Source of the DNA: Acidobacteriota bacterium
Lineage (GTDB): Bacteria; Acidobacteriota; Blastocatellia; Pyrinomonadales; Pyrinomonadaceae
Assembly (NCBI GenBank): GCA_016703965.1
Contig: JADJBB010000025.1
Coordinates: 938,501 to 1,002,500 of the forward strand
Length of the DNA: 64,000 nt
Reading direction: 5' to 3'
A model generated the notes under the pieces. The model was not told the origin of the DNA. It did no database searches and saw only the letters and a list, made by a program, of their open reading frames with translations. This document shows, piece by piece, positions 18,163 through 26,968 of the stretch (positions are counted from its first letter, which is position 1; the number at the start of each line of letters is the position of its first letter). The translations under genes and the position numbers were made by a program.

Positions 18163-19329
18163 TCAAACGCCGCTAGTCTCGTTCTGTTTTAGTTTGTAAG
18201 TAAATTCGGTTCTAAATGCCTGAAATCGTGATTCTTTGATGGCTTCGCGTGTTTTTCTCATCGTTTCGAGAAAAAACGCGACGTTGTGATGCGAGATCAT
18301 TATCGAAGCTGTCATTTCGCCAGATTGATAAAGATGCCTCAAATAACCGAGCGAATATCGCCTGCAAACCGAACATCCGCACTCAGGATCGAGCGGACCA
18401 CTATCGGTCGCGAATTTCGCGTTGCGGATATTAAGCTTCCCTTGTGATGTGAATGCACTTCCCGTCCGGCCGTTACGAGTTGGTATCACGCAATCAAACA
18501 TATCGACTCCGCAGTTTACCGCTTCGATCAGATCTTCTGGCGTACCGACGCCCATCAAATATCGCGGAGCGTCCTTCGGCATCTGCGGTGCGATAAAATC
18601 AAGCACCTCATACATTACCGATTTCTCCTCACCAACGCTCAAACCACCGATCGCATAACCGTCGAAGCCGATCTCTACCGTTCTTTCCAAGCTCTCTTTT
18701 CGAAGATCCAGATGTCCTGCACCCTGAATAATGCCGAATAGAGACTGTCGGCCGCCATTGAGGAGGCCTGTATCCATTCCAACTTCTTGTAGCTCATTGA
18801 ATCTTGTTTTCGATCGCAGTGCCCATCGTGCCGTCAACTCGAGGCTCGATTTGGTCCGCTCATGTCCTGCATCGCCTGGCGGACATTCGTCAAAGACCAT
18901 CACGATCTCGGATCCTAACGCTGCCTGGATCTCCATCGAAACTTCCGGTGACAGGAATTTCTTACTTCCATCCAGATGCGAACGAAATTCAACGCCCTCT
19001 TCAGTCAGTTTTCTAAGATCGGTGAGCGAAAAAACTTGAAACCCGCCTGAATCCGTCAAAAACGATCGGTTCCACGAGGTGAATTTATGAAGCCCGCCCA
19101 TCTGCCGCAGCGTTTCGACGCCGGGCCGCAGGAATAAATGATATGTGTTGCCAAGAATGATCCGTGCGTCCAGTTCATCCTCAAGCCACTCGAAACGAAT
19201 GCCCTTGACCGAGCCCTGCGTACCGACAGGCATAAAAACAGGCGTCTCGATCACCGAGCGCCTGGTTGTAATGACTCCCGAACGAGCGTTGCCGTCGTTC
19301 GCGATGACTTTCCAGTCGATTGGATGCAT
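18163..19329 (-). CDS. tgt: Queuine tRNA-ribosyltransferase
   Basis: Tgt, 388 residues, swaps guanine-34 for preQ1 in tRNAs with GUN anticodons, a step of queuosine synthesis. The start at 19329 (MHPIDWKVI) fits the family; an ATG 48 bases upstream is less likely. Visible motifs are TPVFMPVGTQGSVK, the substrate Asp in LTDSGGFQVFSL, and the nucleophile Asp region MFDCVIPTRNGRTG. The zinc site is ECGCSVCRR followed by SHHN. It heads the yajC-secD-secF group, with 54 bases to yajC, as in many bacteria. It follows the thioredoxin-like gene across a 96-base gap that contains a degenerate repeat. Confidence 0.96.
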   Translation of the reverse strand: MHPIDWKVIANDGNARSGVITTRRSVIETPVFMPVGTQGSVKGIRFEWLEDELDARIILGNTYHLFLRPGVETLRQMGGLHKFTSWNRSFLTDSGGFQVFSLTDLRKLTEEGVEFRSHLDGSKKFLSPEVSMEIQAALGSEIVMVFDECPPGDAGHERTKSSLELTARWALRSKTRFNELQEVGMDTGLLNGGRQSLFGIIQGAGHLDLRKESLERTVEIGFDGYAIGGLSVGEEKSVMYEVLDFIAPQMPKDAPRYLMGVGTPEDLIEAVNCGVDMFDCVIPTRNGRTGSAFTSQGKLNIRNAKFATDSGPLDPECGCSVCRRYSLGYLRHLYQSGEMTASIMISHHNVAFFLETMRKTREAIKESRFQAFRTEFTYKLKQNETSGV

Positions 19330-19347
19330 GTATTTGTGTGAACTTTT

Positions 19348-19421
19348 AAGCAAAGCCGCAAAGAAGCTAAGACGCAATGCAAGTCATGTCAGAACTCCGA
19401 TACCCAAAGCGACTTTGCGTT
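19348..19421. repeat. Degenerate inverted repeat upstream of tgt
   Basis: AAGCAAAGCCGC near 19348 pairs imperfectly with GCGACTTTGCGTT (19409-19421). The left side also holds the tandem-like CGCAAAGAAGCTAAGACGCAA. It fills most of the gap between tgt and the thioredoxin-like gene. Confidence 0.35.
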
Positions 19422-19425
19422 AGAA

Positions 19426-20929
19426 CTATTTCTTCCCAACTAAAGACCAAATATTCGCAGAGCCGACGGCAGTTTCCGAGATAATCTTCCCTTCCTCATT
19501 AACCAGCACTGCAGATGGGGTGCCGAACATGCCGAAGCCGGCAGCGGTCTTGTATCCTTCATCGAGGATAACGGGCGAATTTAGCTGGAACTGTTCGTGA
19601 GTCTCCTTGTCGCCCTCAGAGAAGAGCACCAGGTCAGGAGCATCCTCGCCTTTTGTTTTATCCCAGACCTGTAGTTCTTCCATCATGCTGCTACAGAACT
19701 GACATGTCGTGCTCCAGAACGTAACAAGCGTTTGTTTGCCTTTGAAATAATCGCTGTCTATTACCTGTCCTTTGATGTCCTGGATCGAAAAGTCCGGCAC
19801 GCTCTCGCCGATCTTGTTGTGATCGTGATCGTGGACCCGAGCGAAATATGTGAATTCGCGATCCAGATCTTCTGACTTCAGTTGCTCAATGAGCGAGCGG
19901 ATGGCATTATCGCCAGCCGTCGGATGGCTCGCGACGCGGCCGTTTGCATCCATCAGAATGACGGTCGGCGTCCATTGAGCTTTTACCGCTTCCGCGAGTT
20001 CACGCTGCTTTTGCAGAAGGATCGGCCGCATCGGATCGTTACCGAATTTGTCGATATTATCCTGAGCTTTTCCGTTGCTGACGAAAACAATAGTAACCTT
20101 GCCCATTAGCTCTTTTCGCCACTGATCGATCTCAGGGATCAGAGCCTTGCATGGGTTACATGTCGGGCTGACGAAAAAGAAAAGCGTCGGCCTTCCCTGC
20201 TCCTTTAATTTGGCGAGCGAAACGGTGTTCGCGTTTACATCCAGCAGTTCAAAATCAGGAAAATGTCCGCCTATGGGCAGGCCTTCGTGCGGATGCGTCA
20301 ACTCTTCGCGAGCGACCTCGCCGCCTTCCTGCGAGACGAGTTCCATCAGTTCGATGCGCCGCATGATCTGAACCTGCTGTTCCGAGATCTTCTTCAAGAA
20401 ATAAACAACGGCTGCAAGCAGCCCGATCACAGCTATCCCAATAACAAACTGCATAACATCCTGATTTGTACTTGCAAGATTCACACCCTGATTCGCCCGC
20501 CCCGCAAAGATCAAAATCACCGCGATTGCAAGTAAAGCGACATTCCGCAAAATGCTCGTCACGCCGACTGGCTCGCTATGGATCTGCCCGAAACAATGGC
20601 AATCCGGTGCATTGCCCTTGGCAAGCTGATAGATCATTCCGCTCGTAAACACCGCAAAAAGCCCCGCCGCACCAATTGCTCCGAACCACGAAACTTCAAC
20701 AAACAAGAGCGTGATAGCAACAGCGATCTCGGAGATCGGAAGCAAATAAACAGAGGCGGGAATCAACGATTTTGGCACTCCGAAATCGTTGAGAGCTTTT
20801 TCCGAACCTTCCCGATCCGCGAGTTTCCCGAATGCAGCGACGCCAAAAACGGTTGCAAGAGCAAGTCTTAGAACTAAAAAAGAATTTCCATTTGACCAAA
20901 TAAATCTTACGAAATGGAACGGGATTCAC
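19426..20929 (-). CDS. MauE-like membrane protein fused to two thioredoxin domains, apparent frameshift
   Basis: The protein joins an N-terminal MauE/DoxX-like membrane domain (four helices) to two thioredoxin-like domains with redox motifs CNPC and CQFC. It should act as an exported thiol-disulfide oxidoreductase in envelope protein redox control. Family similarity begins upstream of the obvious GTG at 20778, with the MauE pattern RLALATVFGVAAFGKLADREG. The likely true start is GTG at 20929, which has GAAGG before it, and gives MNPVPFRKIYLVKWKFF. That frame joins the rest only if one base is removed from an A6 run (20876-20881 on the + strand). A DCHCFGQIH motif in the membrane domain supports a redox relay. 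The gene follows der by 24 bases and precedes tgt. Confidence 0.8.
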
Positions 20930-20953
20930 AAACCTTCGTGGCCACTGTACCCG

Positions 20954-22312
20954 TTAATCCTTCTTATTCTTAACCTTATGCCTCTCGACCAATCGGATCG
21001 GCGTGCCAAAAAAGCCGAACTCCTCACGCAGTTGATTCTCGATATATCTTAAATACGAAAAGTGCAGCTTCGAGCCCATTTTGCCGCCTGAGGTGAACAA
21101 AATAAAGAGCGGCGGACGAAGGCCGGCCTGAGTGAGGAACTGGATCTTGAGCCGCGACATCCCGCCCTTGACCGGAGCTGGTGTGCCGCCGCCTTTGGGT
21201 TGTGAGATCGTTTCCTCGAAGAATTTGTTGAGCCGCGATGTTTGAATGCGCTGGTTACGCGATTCGTTGGCCTGTTTCACCAGCGGTAGAATTTTCGCGA
21301 CACGCTGGCCATTTAATGCCGAAGTTGTGACGATCGGGGCCCAGTCAAGGAACTTCATCGCCTCGCGGAGCGTCCGTTCGAATTCGTAGATCGTATTTGT
21401 CTCTTTTTCCTCAAGAGCGTCCCATTTGTTGACGACAATAATTACCGAACAGCCTGAATCAACGGCGTAACCGGCGATATTCGCATCGAGATTCGTCACA
21501 CCTTCGACAGCATCGATGACAATGATAGCGACGTCGGCGCGTTCGAGCGATTTACGGGCCATGATGACGGATAACTTCTCGGCCATCTCGGTCGTCTTGC
21601 CCTTTCGCCGGATTCCCGCCGTGTCGATCAGCGTGTAATCTTGTCCGTCAACCGTTAGATGCGTGTCGATCGAATCGCGTGTGGTTCCGGCGATCGGCGA
21701 AACGATAACGCGTTCCTCACCCAGCAATTTATTGAGCAGCGAAGATTTACCGACATTCGGACGGCCGATGATCGCGAGTTTTATGTCCTCGCTCTTTTCT
21801 TCCTCGACCTCTTCCTCAAACTCAAGATGATCAAAAACCAGATCGAGCAGATCGCCGATACCTGTGCCGTGCTCAGCCGAGATCGGAGCGATCTCAAAGC
21901 CAAACTGGTAAAACTCACCTGCTTCATTCTCAACCGTTCGCGATTCGCATTTATTGGCAGCGATAATGATCGGTTTCCCAGTGTTGCGGAGCAGAACGCC
22001 AAGTTCCTCATCGAGCGGTATCACACCGGCCCGCGAATCGAGAACCCAGATGATCGCCACCGATTCATCGATCGCGAACGATGCCTGTTTAAAGATGTTC
22101 GACGGGATAATGGCTTCGTCATCGGGCACGATCCCACCTGTGTCGACCAGGCGAAAAGTCTTTGCCCTCCAGTCGACATCGCCAAACATACGGTCGCGCG
22201 TAATGCCAGGCTCATCGCCCACGATCGCCTTGCGGGCGCCGACGAGGCGATTGAACAACGTAGATTTTCCGACATTTGGCCGGCCAATTATGGCAACTAG
22301 CGGAGCTTTCAT
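20954..22312 (-). CDS. der: Ribosome assembly GTPase Der (EngA)
   Basis: Der, 452 residues, is the only bacterial GTPase family with two tandem G domains; it acts in 50S subunit assembly. G domain 1 has GRPNVGKST (residues 10-18), DTGGIVPDD and NKCE. G domain 2 has GRPNVGKSS (about 185), DTAGIRRKG and NKWD. A KH-like C-terminal domain (about 355-452) follows, with the conserved NKFFEETISQP. The ATG at 22312 matches the family start. It opens a leftward gene run through the thioredoxin-like gene and tgt. Confidence 0.96.
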   Translation of the reverse strand: MKAPLVAIIGRPNVGKSTLFNRLVGARKAIVGDEPGITRDRMFGDVDWRAKTFRLVDTGGIVPDDEAIIPSNIFKQASFAIDESVAIIWVLDSRAGVIPLDEELGVLLRNTGKPIIIAANKCESRTVENEAGEFYQFGFEIAPISAEHGTGIGDLLDLVFDHLEFEEEVEEEKSEDIKLAIIGRPNVGKSSLLNKLLGEERVIVSPIAGTTRDSIDTHLTVDGQDYTLIDTAGIRRKGKTTEMAEKLSVIMARKSLERADVAIIVIDAVEGVTNLDANIAGYAVDSGCSVIIVVNKWDALEEKETNTIYEFERTLREAMKFLDWAPIVTTSALNGQRVAKILPLVKQANESRNQRIQTSRLNKFFEETISQPKGGGTPAPVKGGMSRLKIQFLTQAGLRPPLFILFTSGGKMGSKLHFSYLRYIENQLREEFGFFGTPIRLVERHKVKNKKD

Positions 22313-22337
22313 TAGTTTGATTCTAGCAAACGATGCG

Positions 22338-22343
22338 TATAAT
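22338..22343 (+). promoter_or_regulatory. -10 box directly before DinB-like gene
   Basis: TATAAT ends nine bases before the ATG at 22353, with TTTGAT about 16 bases further upstream. No ribosome binding site lies in between. Transcription would start within a few bases of the ATG, giving a leaderless or near-leaderless mRNA. Confidence 0.5.
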
Positions 22344-22352
22344 TAGTGAATC

Positions 22353-22874
22353 ATGAAATTCGAACTCGATTCCGCGACCGAGATCCTGCGCCAAACGCCC
22401 GACATGCTGACGCAAATGCTCAGCGGCTTATCAACCAAATGGACAGTCACAAAAGACGACAAAACCGACTGGAGCCCGTACGACGTCGTCGGCCATTTGA
22501 TCCATTGCGAAGAAACCGATTGGATACCACGGGCCGAGGTGATTCTAGCCCAAGGCGAGGATAGAACATTTCCGCCGTTCGACCGTTTTGCTCAGTTCGA
22601 AAAGTATCGCGACCAGTCGCTCCCTGAATTACTTACCGAATTCAAACGAGCAAGAACCGAAGGCCTCGCAACCCTCGCAGCTTGGAATTTAACACCGGAA
22701 AAGCTCGCCCTTCGCGGCGTGCACCCTGACCTCGGCGAGGTCACGCTCGAGCAATTGCTATCAACCTGGGTCGTCCACGATCTCGGCCATATTCGCCAGA
22801 TCGTCGTCTATATGGCAAAGAAATATGAGGATGCAGTCGGGCCGTGGAAACAATTTTTGTCGATACTCAAGTAA
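22353..22874 (+). CDS. DinB-like superfamily protein
   Basis: This 173-residue protein belongs to the DinB/YfiT four-helix bundle superfamily, many of which bind a metal through three histidines and act as thiol-dependent transferases. Here His residues occur in VVGHLIHCEETDW and in the late helix VVHDLGHIRQIV, the usual positions of the metal triad. The start is fixed by a perfect TATAAT box nine bases upstream and by the family length. The stop lies ten bases before the M1 peptidase start, so both genes are probably one transcript. The reaction is not known. Confidence 0.85.
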   Translation: MKFELDSATEILRQTPDMLTQMLSGLSTKWTVTKDDKTDWSPYDVVGHLIHCEETDWIPRAEVILAQGEDRTFPPFDRFAQFEKYRDQSLPELLTEFKRARTEGLATLAAWNLTPEKLALRGVHPDLGEVTLEQLLSTWVVHDLGHIRQIVVYMAKKYEDAVGPWKQFLSILK

Positions 22875-22884
22875 ACTAGATCAA

Positions 22885-24537
22885 ATGCAAAATAAGCCCT
22901 TTTCGATCCGTCTAACATTATCAGCGATACTGGTCGCCTTCGCCGTCTCCGTCCCATTTTTCGCCCAGACCGACCCAAGCAAAGCAAACCTGCTTCGTGG
23001 CGAATATGGTCGTTATCGTGCAAACAACGACCTAATAAATTACAACCTATCTGTACGCATCGACCCTGTCCAAAAGACGATCAAGGGCACGAACACGATC
23101 AAGTTTAAGATGCTCAAGGACGACAATCGGATCCAACTCGATCTCTATGACAATCTGAATGTCGACAAGATCTCAATGGGCTCGAAAGCGTTGAAATACA
23201 CGCGAGATCTCGGCACGGTCTACGTCGATTTCCCACAGATGCTGAAGGCGGGCAAGGTTTACTCGATCGATTTCGGTTATTCAGGAACGCCGAAAACCAC
23301 GGGAAGGTTTGGCGGTTTCGTATTTGGAACCGATCCGAAAGGCCGCCCGTGGATCTTTACCGCCTGCGAAGGCGAAGGTGCGAGCATTTGGTGGCCGAAC
23401 AAGGATACGTGGCACGATGAGGTAGAGAACATGAAGCTCAGCGTCGCCATCCCAAGCGATCTCGTTGACGCGTCTAATGGCCGCTTTATCGGCAAAAAAG
23501 ACCTCGGCGACGGCTATACTCGTTGGGATTGGATGATCAACTATCCGATCAATAATTACAACGTCTCGGTAAACATCGGCAAATACGAGCATTTCAGCGA
23601 TAAATACAAAGATCTGACGCTCGATTTTTATGCGCAGCCTGAAGATCTCGACAAAGCAAAAACGCAATTCGCTCAGGCAAAAGGCATGATCGAGGCGTTC
23701 GAACATTATTTTGGCGAATATCCATTCAAAAAGGACGGCTACAAGCTCATTCAGGTTCCTTACTCAGGAATGGAACATCAGAGCGCGGTGACGTACGGTA
23801 ATTTGTTTGAAAATGGCTACCTAAAACGTGACTGGACGGGCGTCGGCATCTCACCGAAATTTGATTTCATCATCATCCACGAAAGCGGCCACGAGTGGTT
23901 CGGCAACGCCGTTTCGGCGGCAGATCGAGCCGATATGTGGATACAGGAAGGCTGGACGACGTACCTGGAATGCCTTTTCGTCGAGTACTCATACGGTCAC
24001 GACGACTACATGAAGTACACCAACGCCTACGTCAAAAAGATCCAAAACCGCACGCCGATCATCCCGCAGCGAGGCATCAACGCCACGCCGCCGCAGGATA
24101 TGTACTTCAAGGGAGCGTTATTCATTCACACACTCCGCAACATCGTCGATGACGATAAGAAATGGTTCGCGACAATGAAGGATTTCTTTCAGAAATTCAA
24201 ATATCAAAACATCATGACCGAGGACGTCGAGGCATTTTTCAGCGAGCGAATGGGACGAAATATGAAAGCAGTTTTCGATCAATATCTGCGTAGGACCGCC
24301 GTTCCAAAACTCGAACTCCAGATCCTCGACTTCACCGGCAGAATGTCCTACCGCTGGAAAGCTGACGAACCCGGATTCGACATGCCCGTCAAGGTCGGCA
24401 CGAAAAACAACTGGACCGTGATCTACCCGACGACAATATGGAAATCGATGGATACGGCGGTAAAGCTCGAAGACTTTCAGGTGGCGACGGATCTTTTTTA
24501 CGTGGAATTCAGCAAGGTCGAGGCTCAGACCGACTGA
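22885..24537 (+). CDS. M1 family metallopeptidase, secreted
   Basis: This 550-residue zinc aminopeptidase of the M1 family has an N-terminal signal peptide (MQNKPFSIR...FAQ) and so acts outside the cytoplasm. The catalytic motif is HESGHEW (His332, Glu333, His336), followed by WIQEGWTTYLE, which gives the third zinc ligand at Glu355. The exopeptidase region is SGMEHQSAVTYGN in place of GAMEN. It lacks the long C-terminal helical domain of ERAP/PepN enzymes, as in compact secreted M1 proteins. The ATG at 22885 is preferred over one 60 bases upstream inside the DinB-like gene. The TGA stop is immediately joined to a long palindromic repeat. Confidence 0.92.
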   Translation: MQNKPFSIRLTLSAILVAFAVSVPFFAQTDPSKANLLRGEYGRYRANNDLINYNLSVRIDPVQKTIKGTNTIKFKMLKDDNRIQLDLYDNLNVDKISMGSKALKYTRDLGTVYVDFPQMLKAGKVYSIDFGYSGTPKTTGRFGGFVFGTDPKGRPWIFTACEGEGASIWWPNKDTWHDEVENMKLSVAIPSDLVDASNGRFIGKKDLGDGYTRWDWMINYPINNYNVSVNIGKYEHFSDKYKDLTLDFYAQPEDLDKAKTQFAQAKGMIEAFEHYFGEYPFKKDGYKLIQVPYSGMEHQSAVTYGNLFENGYLKRDWTGVGISPKFDFIIIHESGHEWFGNAVSAADRADMWIQEGWTTYLECLFVEYSYGHDDYMKYTNAYVKKIQNRTPIIPQRGINATPPQDMYFKGALFIHTLRNIVDDDKKWFATMKDFFQKFKYQNIMTEDVEAFFSERMGRNMKAVFDQYLRRTAVPKLELQILDFTGRMSYRWKADEPGFDMPVKVGTKNNWTVIYPTTIWKSMDTAVKLEDFQVATDLFYVEFSKVEAQTD

Positions 24538-24706
24538 CTGGAGCGAAGCTCGACTGGAGCGGCAAGCATCCCTGCTTGCCACACGGCGGCTTCCGCAGTG
24601 TTACGATGCTTAGTGTCCTTCAACGCCTTATTAACCGCCGCGCACAAGCGGTTTGCAACCGCTGGAAAGCAAGGATGCTTGCCGCTCCAGTCGAGCTTAG
24701 CTCCAA
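24538..24706. repeat. 169-bp palindromic element joined to a stop codon
   Basis: The 40-base arms at 24538-24577 and 24667-24706 pair with only three mismatches. They contain GAGCGGCAAGCATCC and its complement. The element begins at the base after the M1 peptidase TGA, forming TGACTGGAG. The loop of about 89 bases holds further GC-rich inverted segments. A short relative lies directly after feoB (46230-46257). Confidence 0.75.
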
Positions 24707-24708
24707 TC

Positions 24709-24738
24709 AAAAAGGCTGCCCTCGCGGACAGCCTTTTT
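24709..24738. terminator. Bidirectional terminator between convergent genes
   Basis: AAAAAGGCTG and CAGCCTTTTT flank a short GC-rich core (CCCTCGCGGA). A-run and T-run on both sides allow termination of the M1 gene and of the leftward Q/R/N-rich protein gene. Confidence 0.8.
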
Positions 24739-24761
24739 CTATTTGATCGATCTAATGGTCG

Positions 24762-25997
24762 TTAGAAGATCGCGATATTCAAAACCGCTTCGAGAATATT
24801 CCCAAGCAGTGAGTACCTGCCGTTCGAATAGTTTCCGTACTGATTCCGGCCATTATAGCCATCCTCATAACCGCGTCGGAATCCTTCGCGGAAGTAGTAG
24901 TTGTATTCGTCATAGCCGATCGCATAGCTGTCATAGCCGATAGCGGCATCCTGGTACCCGTACGACTGGTTATAGCCGCCGTTCCAATTATCCTGACGGT
25001 CAGCCTGTCCGGCGTAGAAGCCTTCTTCGTAGCCGTTCTGCATCGCCTGCTGCAGCATCTGGGCACCGTATTGGCTAGTGTAGTAATACTGGCCGCCGCG
25101 GTTGTAGCGATAATTGTTGTAGTAATTATCGTAATACTGAGCCTGCTGCAAACGCTGCTGGTCGCGTCTCAGGCGTTCCCAGTAACGCTGCTGATATTGC
25201 AGATACGAACGGCGTCGCTGCTGTTCGAGATAACGCTGGCGGTCACGCTGAATGTTCTGAGAATTATTCCAACGCTGGTTGTACTGATTCAGACGCTGCT
25301 TTCTTAGCTGTTCCTGCTGATCGCGATTGTACTCAGTGTATCTGCCGTTCTGTCGGCCGTTATTTCCATTATAACTTCCGTTGTTGCGGTCGTTATTCCG
25401 GTCATTCTGCCACGTCGGGTTCTGCTGCTGGCGTTTGCGTTCCTCAGCACGTTGGCGTTCGAGCTGGTTGTCACGATCCTGCTGTGAATTCCACTGCGGA
25501 TTCCGCGAATTGTTGTTCACATTCGCCCGACGCTTGGCTTCCTCAGCCTGACGCTCCTGCATCTGACGCTGCTGGGCCTCACGATTTTGACGATCCGCGT
25601 TCTGCTGATTGCGATTTTGCTCATCGCGGCGGCGCTGTTCGTTTTGCTGATTCTGCTGATTTCGGTTCTGCTCATCACGGTGTCGCTGCTCATTCGCCTG
25701 ATTTTGCTGATTCCGCATCTGCTCCTGACGCTGGGCTTCCATCCTCTGCCGCTGTTCCTGCTGACGACGTTGGTCGTCGCCATTGTCACGTTGCGGCGGC
25801 TGTCGCTGGGGTTGGGGCCGCTGCTCAGGCTGGCGAGCCTTCTCCTCCGAACGCGGCTGCTGCCGTTCGGCCTTTTGCTGATCGGGCTGTTCTTTTCCGC
25901 GATTACGCTGAGCACTCGCATCGATGGCCAAAAGCCCGGTCACCGCACCAAGGCTGAGCATCGATATCGCTAGATTTTTCTTTAACTGTTGCTTCAT
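24762..25997 (-). CDS. Secreted Gln/Arg/Asn-rich low-complexity protein
   Basis: I do not recognise a family. The 411-residue product has a signal peptide (MKQQLKKNLAISMLSLG...DASAQ). A long stretch (about 30-270) is made almost only of Gln, Arg, Asn, Glu and Asp, with repeats such as RRRDEQNRNQQNQ and QRQRMEAQRQEQMR. A Tyr/Asn/Arg/Gln-rich part follows. The C-terminus is Gly/Tyr-rich, with two similar units, YEEGFYAGQADRQ and FREGFRRGYEDGYNG. The start at 25997 is fixed by GGAGAAG and the signal peptide. Composition predicts an extended or condensing polymer outside the cytoplasm, perhaps a surface or RNA/polyanion-binding protein. That is speculation. Confidence 0.7.
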   Translation of the reverse strand: MKQQLKKNLAISMLSLGAVTGLLAIDASAQRNRGKEQPDQQKAERQQPRSEEKARQPEQRPQPQRQPPQRDNGDDQRRQQEQRQRMEAQRQEQMRNQQNQANEQRHRDEQNRNQQNQQNEQRRRDEQNRNQQNADRQNREAQQRQMQERQAEEAKRRANVNNNSRNPQWNSQQDRDNQLERQRAEERKRQQQNPTWQNDRNNDRNNGSYNGNNGRQNGRYTEYNRDQQEQLRKQRLNQYNQRWNNSQNIQRDRQRYLEQQRRRSYLQYQQRYWERLRRDQQRLQQAQYYDNYYNNYRYNRGGQYYYTSQYGAQMLQQAMQNGYEEGFYAGQADRQDNWNGGYNQSYGYQDAAIGYDSYAIGYDEYNYYFREGFRRGYEDGYNGRNQYGNYSNGRYSLLGNILEAVLNIAIF

Positions 25998-26162
25998 ATA
26001 ACTTCTCCCTGTTTTAACCGGGCGAAATAATTCCGTCCTGCTGATGTATATGGCAATAGCCGTACCAAATGAAAAAAGCCCCATTTTATGGAGCTTTTAA
26101 CGGATCGTTATATTTTACAAACACTAAATGGTCAGCAAACTCAACCATTTCGGTTGGGCGGC

Positions 26163-26885
26163 TCAACCTTTCACAAATTCATATTCCACACGCACATTCA
26201 ACGCTCCCGCACCGACCTCCGGCTTGATCTTCTGGGCCTTCATCCGAAGCGTTCCAGAGCTCTGAACCGGCACACCAAACGAAACTTTATCGAGGCTCAT
26301 GATCTCGATCGGATTAAGCTTTTTGTCGATCGAGCCCTGGATCAACTTCGCGATAACCGAACCGCCAATGCCGCCAGTGCCATTGAGATTCACGTTATAA
26401 ACACGAACGCGGCCGACAAGCTTTTGCGTATTCTGATCAAATTCCAGATCCAGATTCGCCTCGGCCCAACCCGCAAACTCAACACACCCGATCAGAGGCG
26501 GAGCATAATTCCCTGAAAACGCAAGCGGTACATAGATCTTGCCATCACGGAATTTTACAGCGGTACGTACACCCTTCATCTCTCGAAGAAGCTTCACCGA
26601 TTCGTTGCAGTAAGGATTTTCACCGCTTAGCCGTAGGGAGCCGGAGTCGGCAGGCCAAAACGAGCTTCCCCACCCAAATCCACTCTGCGTCTCCGCTCCT
26701 CCGCGGTAAACATCCGTCGAAGCCATCGAAAACTCCGGCGGATCAAAATTCTGAAACACCGAATCCAAAAGCGAATCAAAAAACGCCTCATTCAGACTGA
26801 TAGTAACCTCAGCCCGCTGAGCACTAGCCGCCGATATTAACAAAAAAACCGCCAAACCGGCGGCAAAGGCTCGTTTGTACATCAT
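26163..26885 (-). CDS. Secreted protein of unknown function
   Basis: This 240-residue protein has a clear signal peptide (residues 1-22, ending SAASAQ). The rest is predicted beta-rich, with no catalytic motif I recognise. Notable parts are the repeated lipid-barrel-like alternation in LDLEFDQNTQKLVGRVRVYNV and the two Cys residues (PYCNES and IGCVEF) that could form a disulfide. It might resemble SMP/BPI- or LEA-type lipid-binding barrels, but this is only an impression. It is alone between the Q/R/N-rich gene and the isomerase gene, with its own gaps on both sides. Confidence 0.65.
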   Translation of the reverse strand: MMYKRAFAAGLAVFLLISAASAQRAEVTISLNEAFFDSLLDSVFQNFDPPEFSMASTDVYRGGAETQSGFGWGSSFWPADSGSLRLSGENPYCNESVKLLREMKGVRTAVKFRDGKIYVPLAFSGNYAPPLIGCVEFAGWAEANLDLEFDQNTQKLVGRVRVYNVNLNGTGGIGGSVIAKLIQGSIDKKLNPIEIMSLDKVSFGVPVQSSGTLRMKAQKIKPEVGAGALNVRVEYEFVKG

Positions 26886-26968
26886 ATTTTGCTCTCAGTG
26901 ATTACCATTTTTGAATCGTAAACTATGTCTCAGATGTAGCATCACGGCTCCGTGTTGTTTCCTTTTGT

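Noticed and set aside
24713..24735. The 24709 hairpin as part of the long palindrome at 24538
   Set aside because: It has its own A- and T-runs and lies outside the paired arms, so it is a separate terminator.
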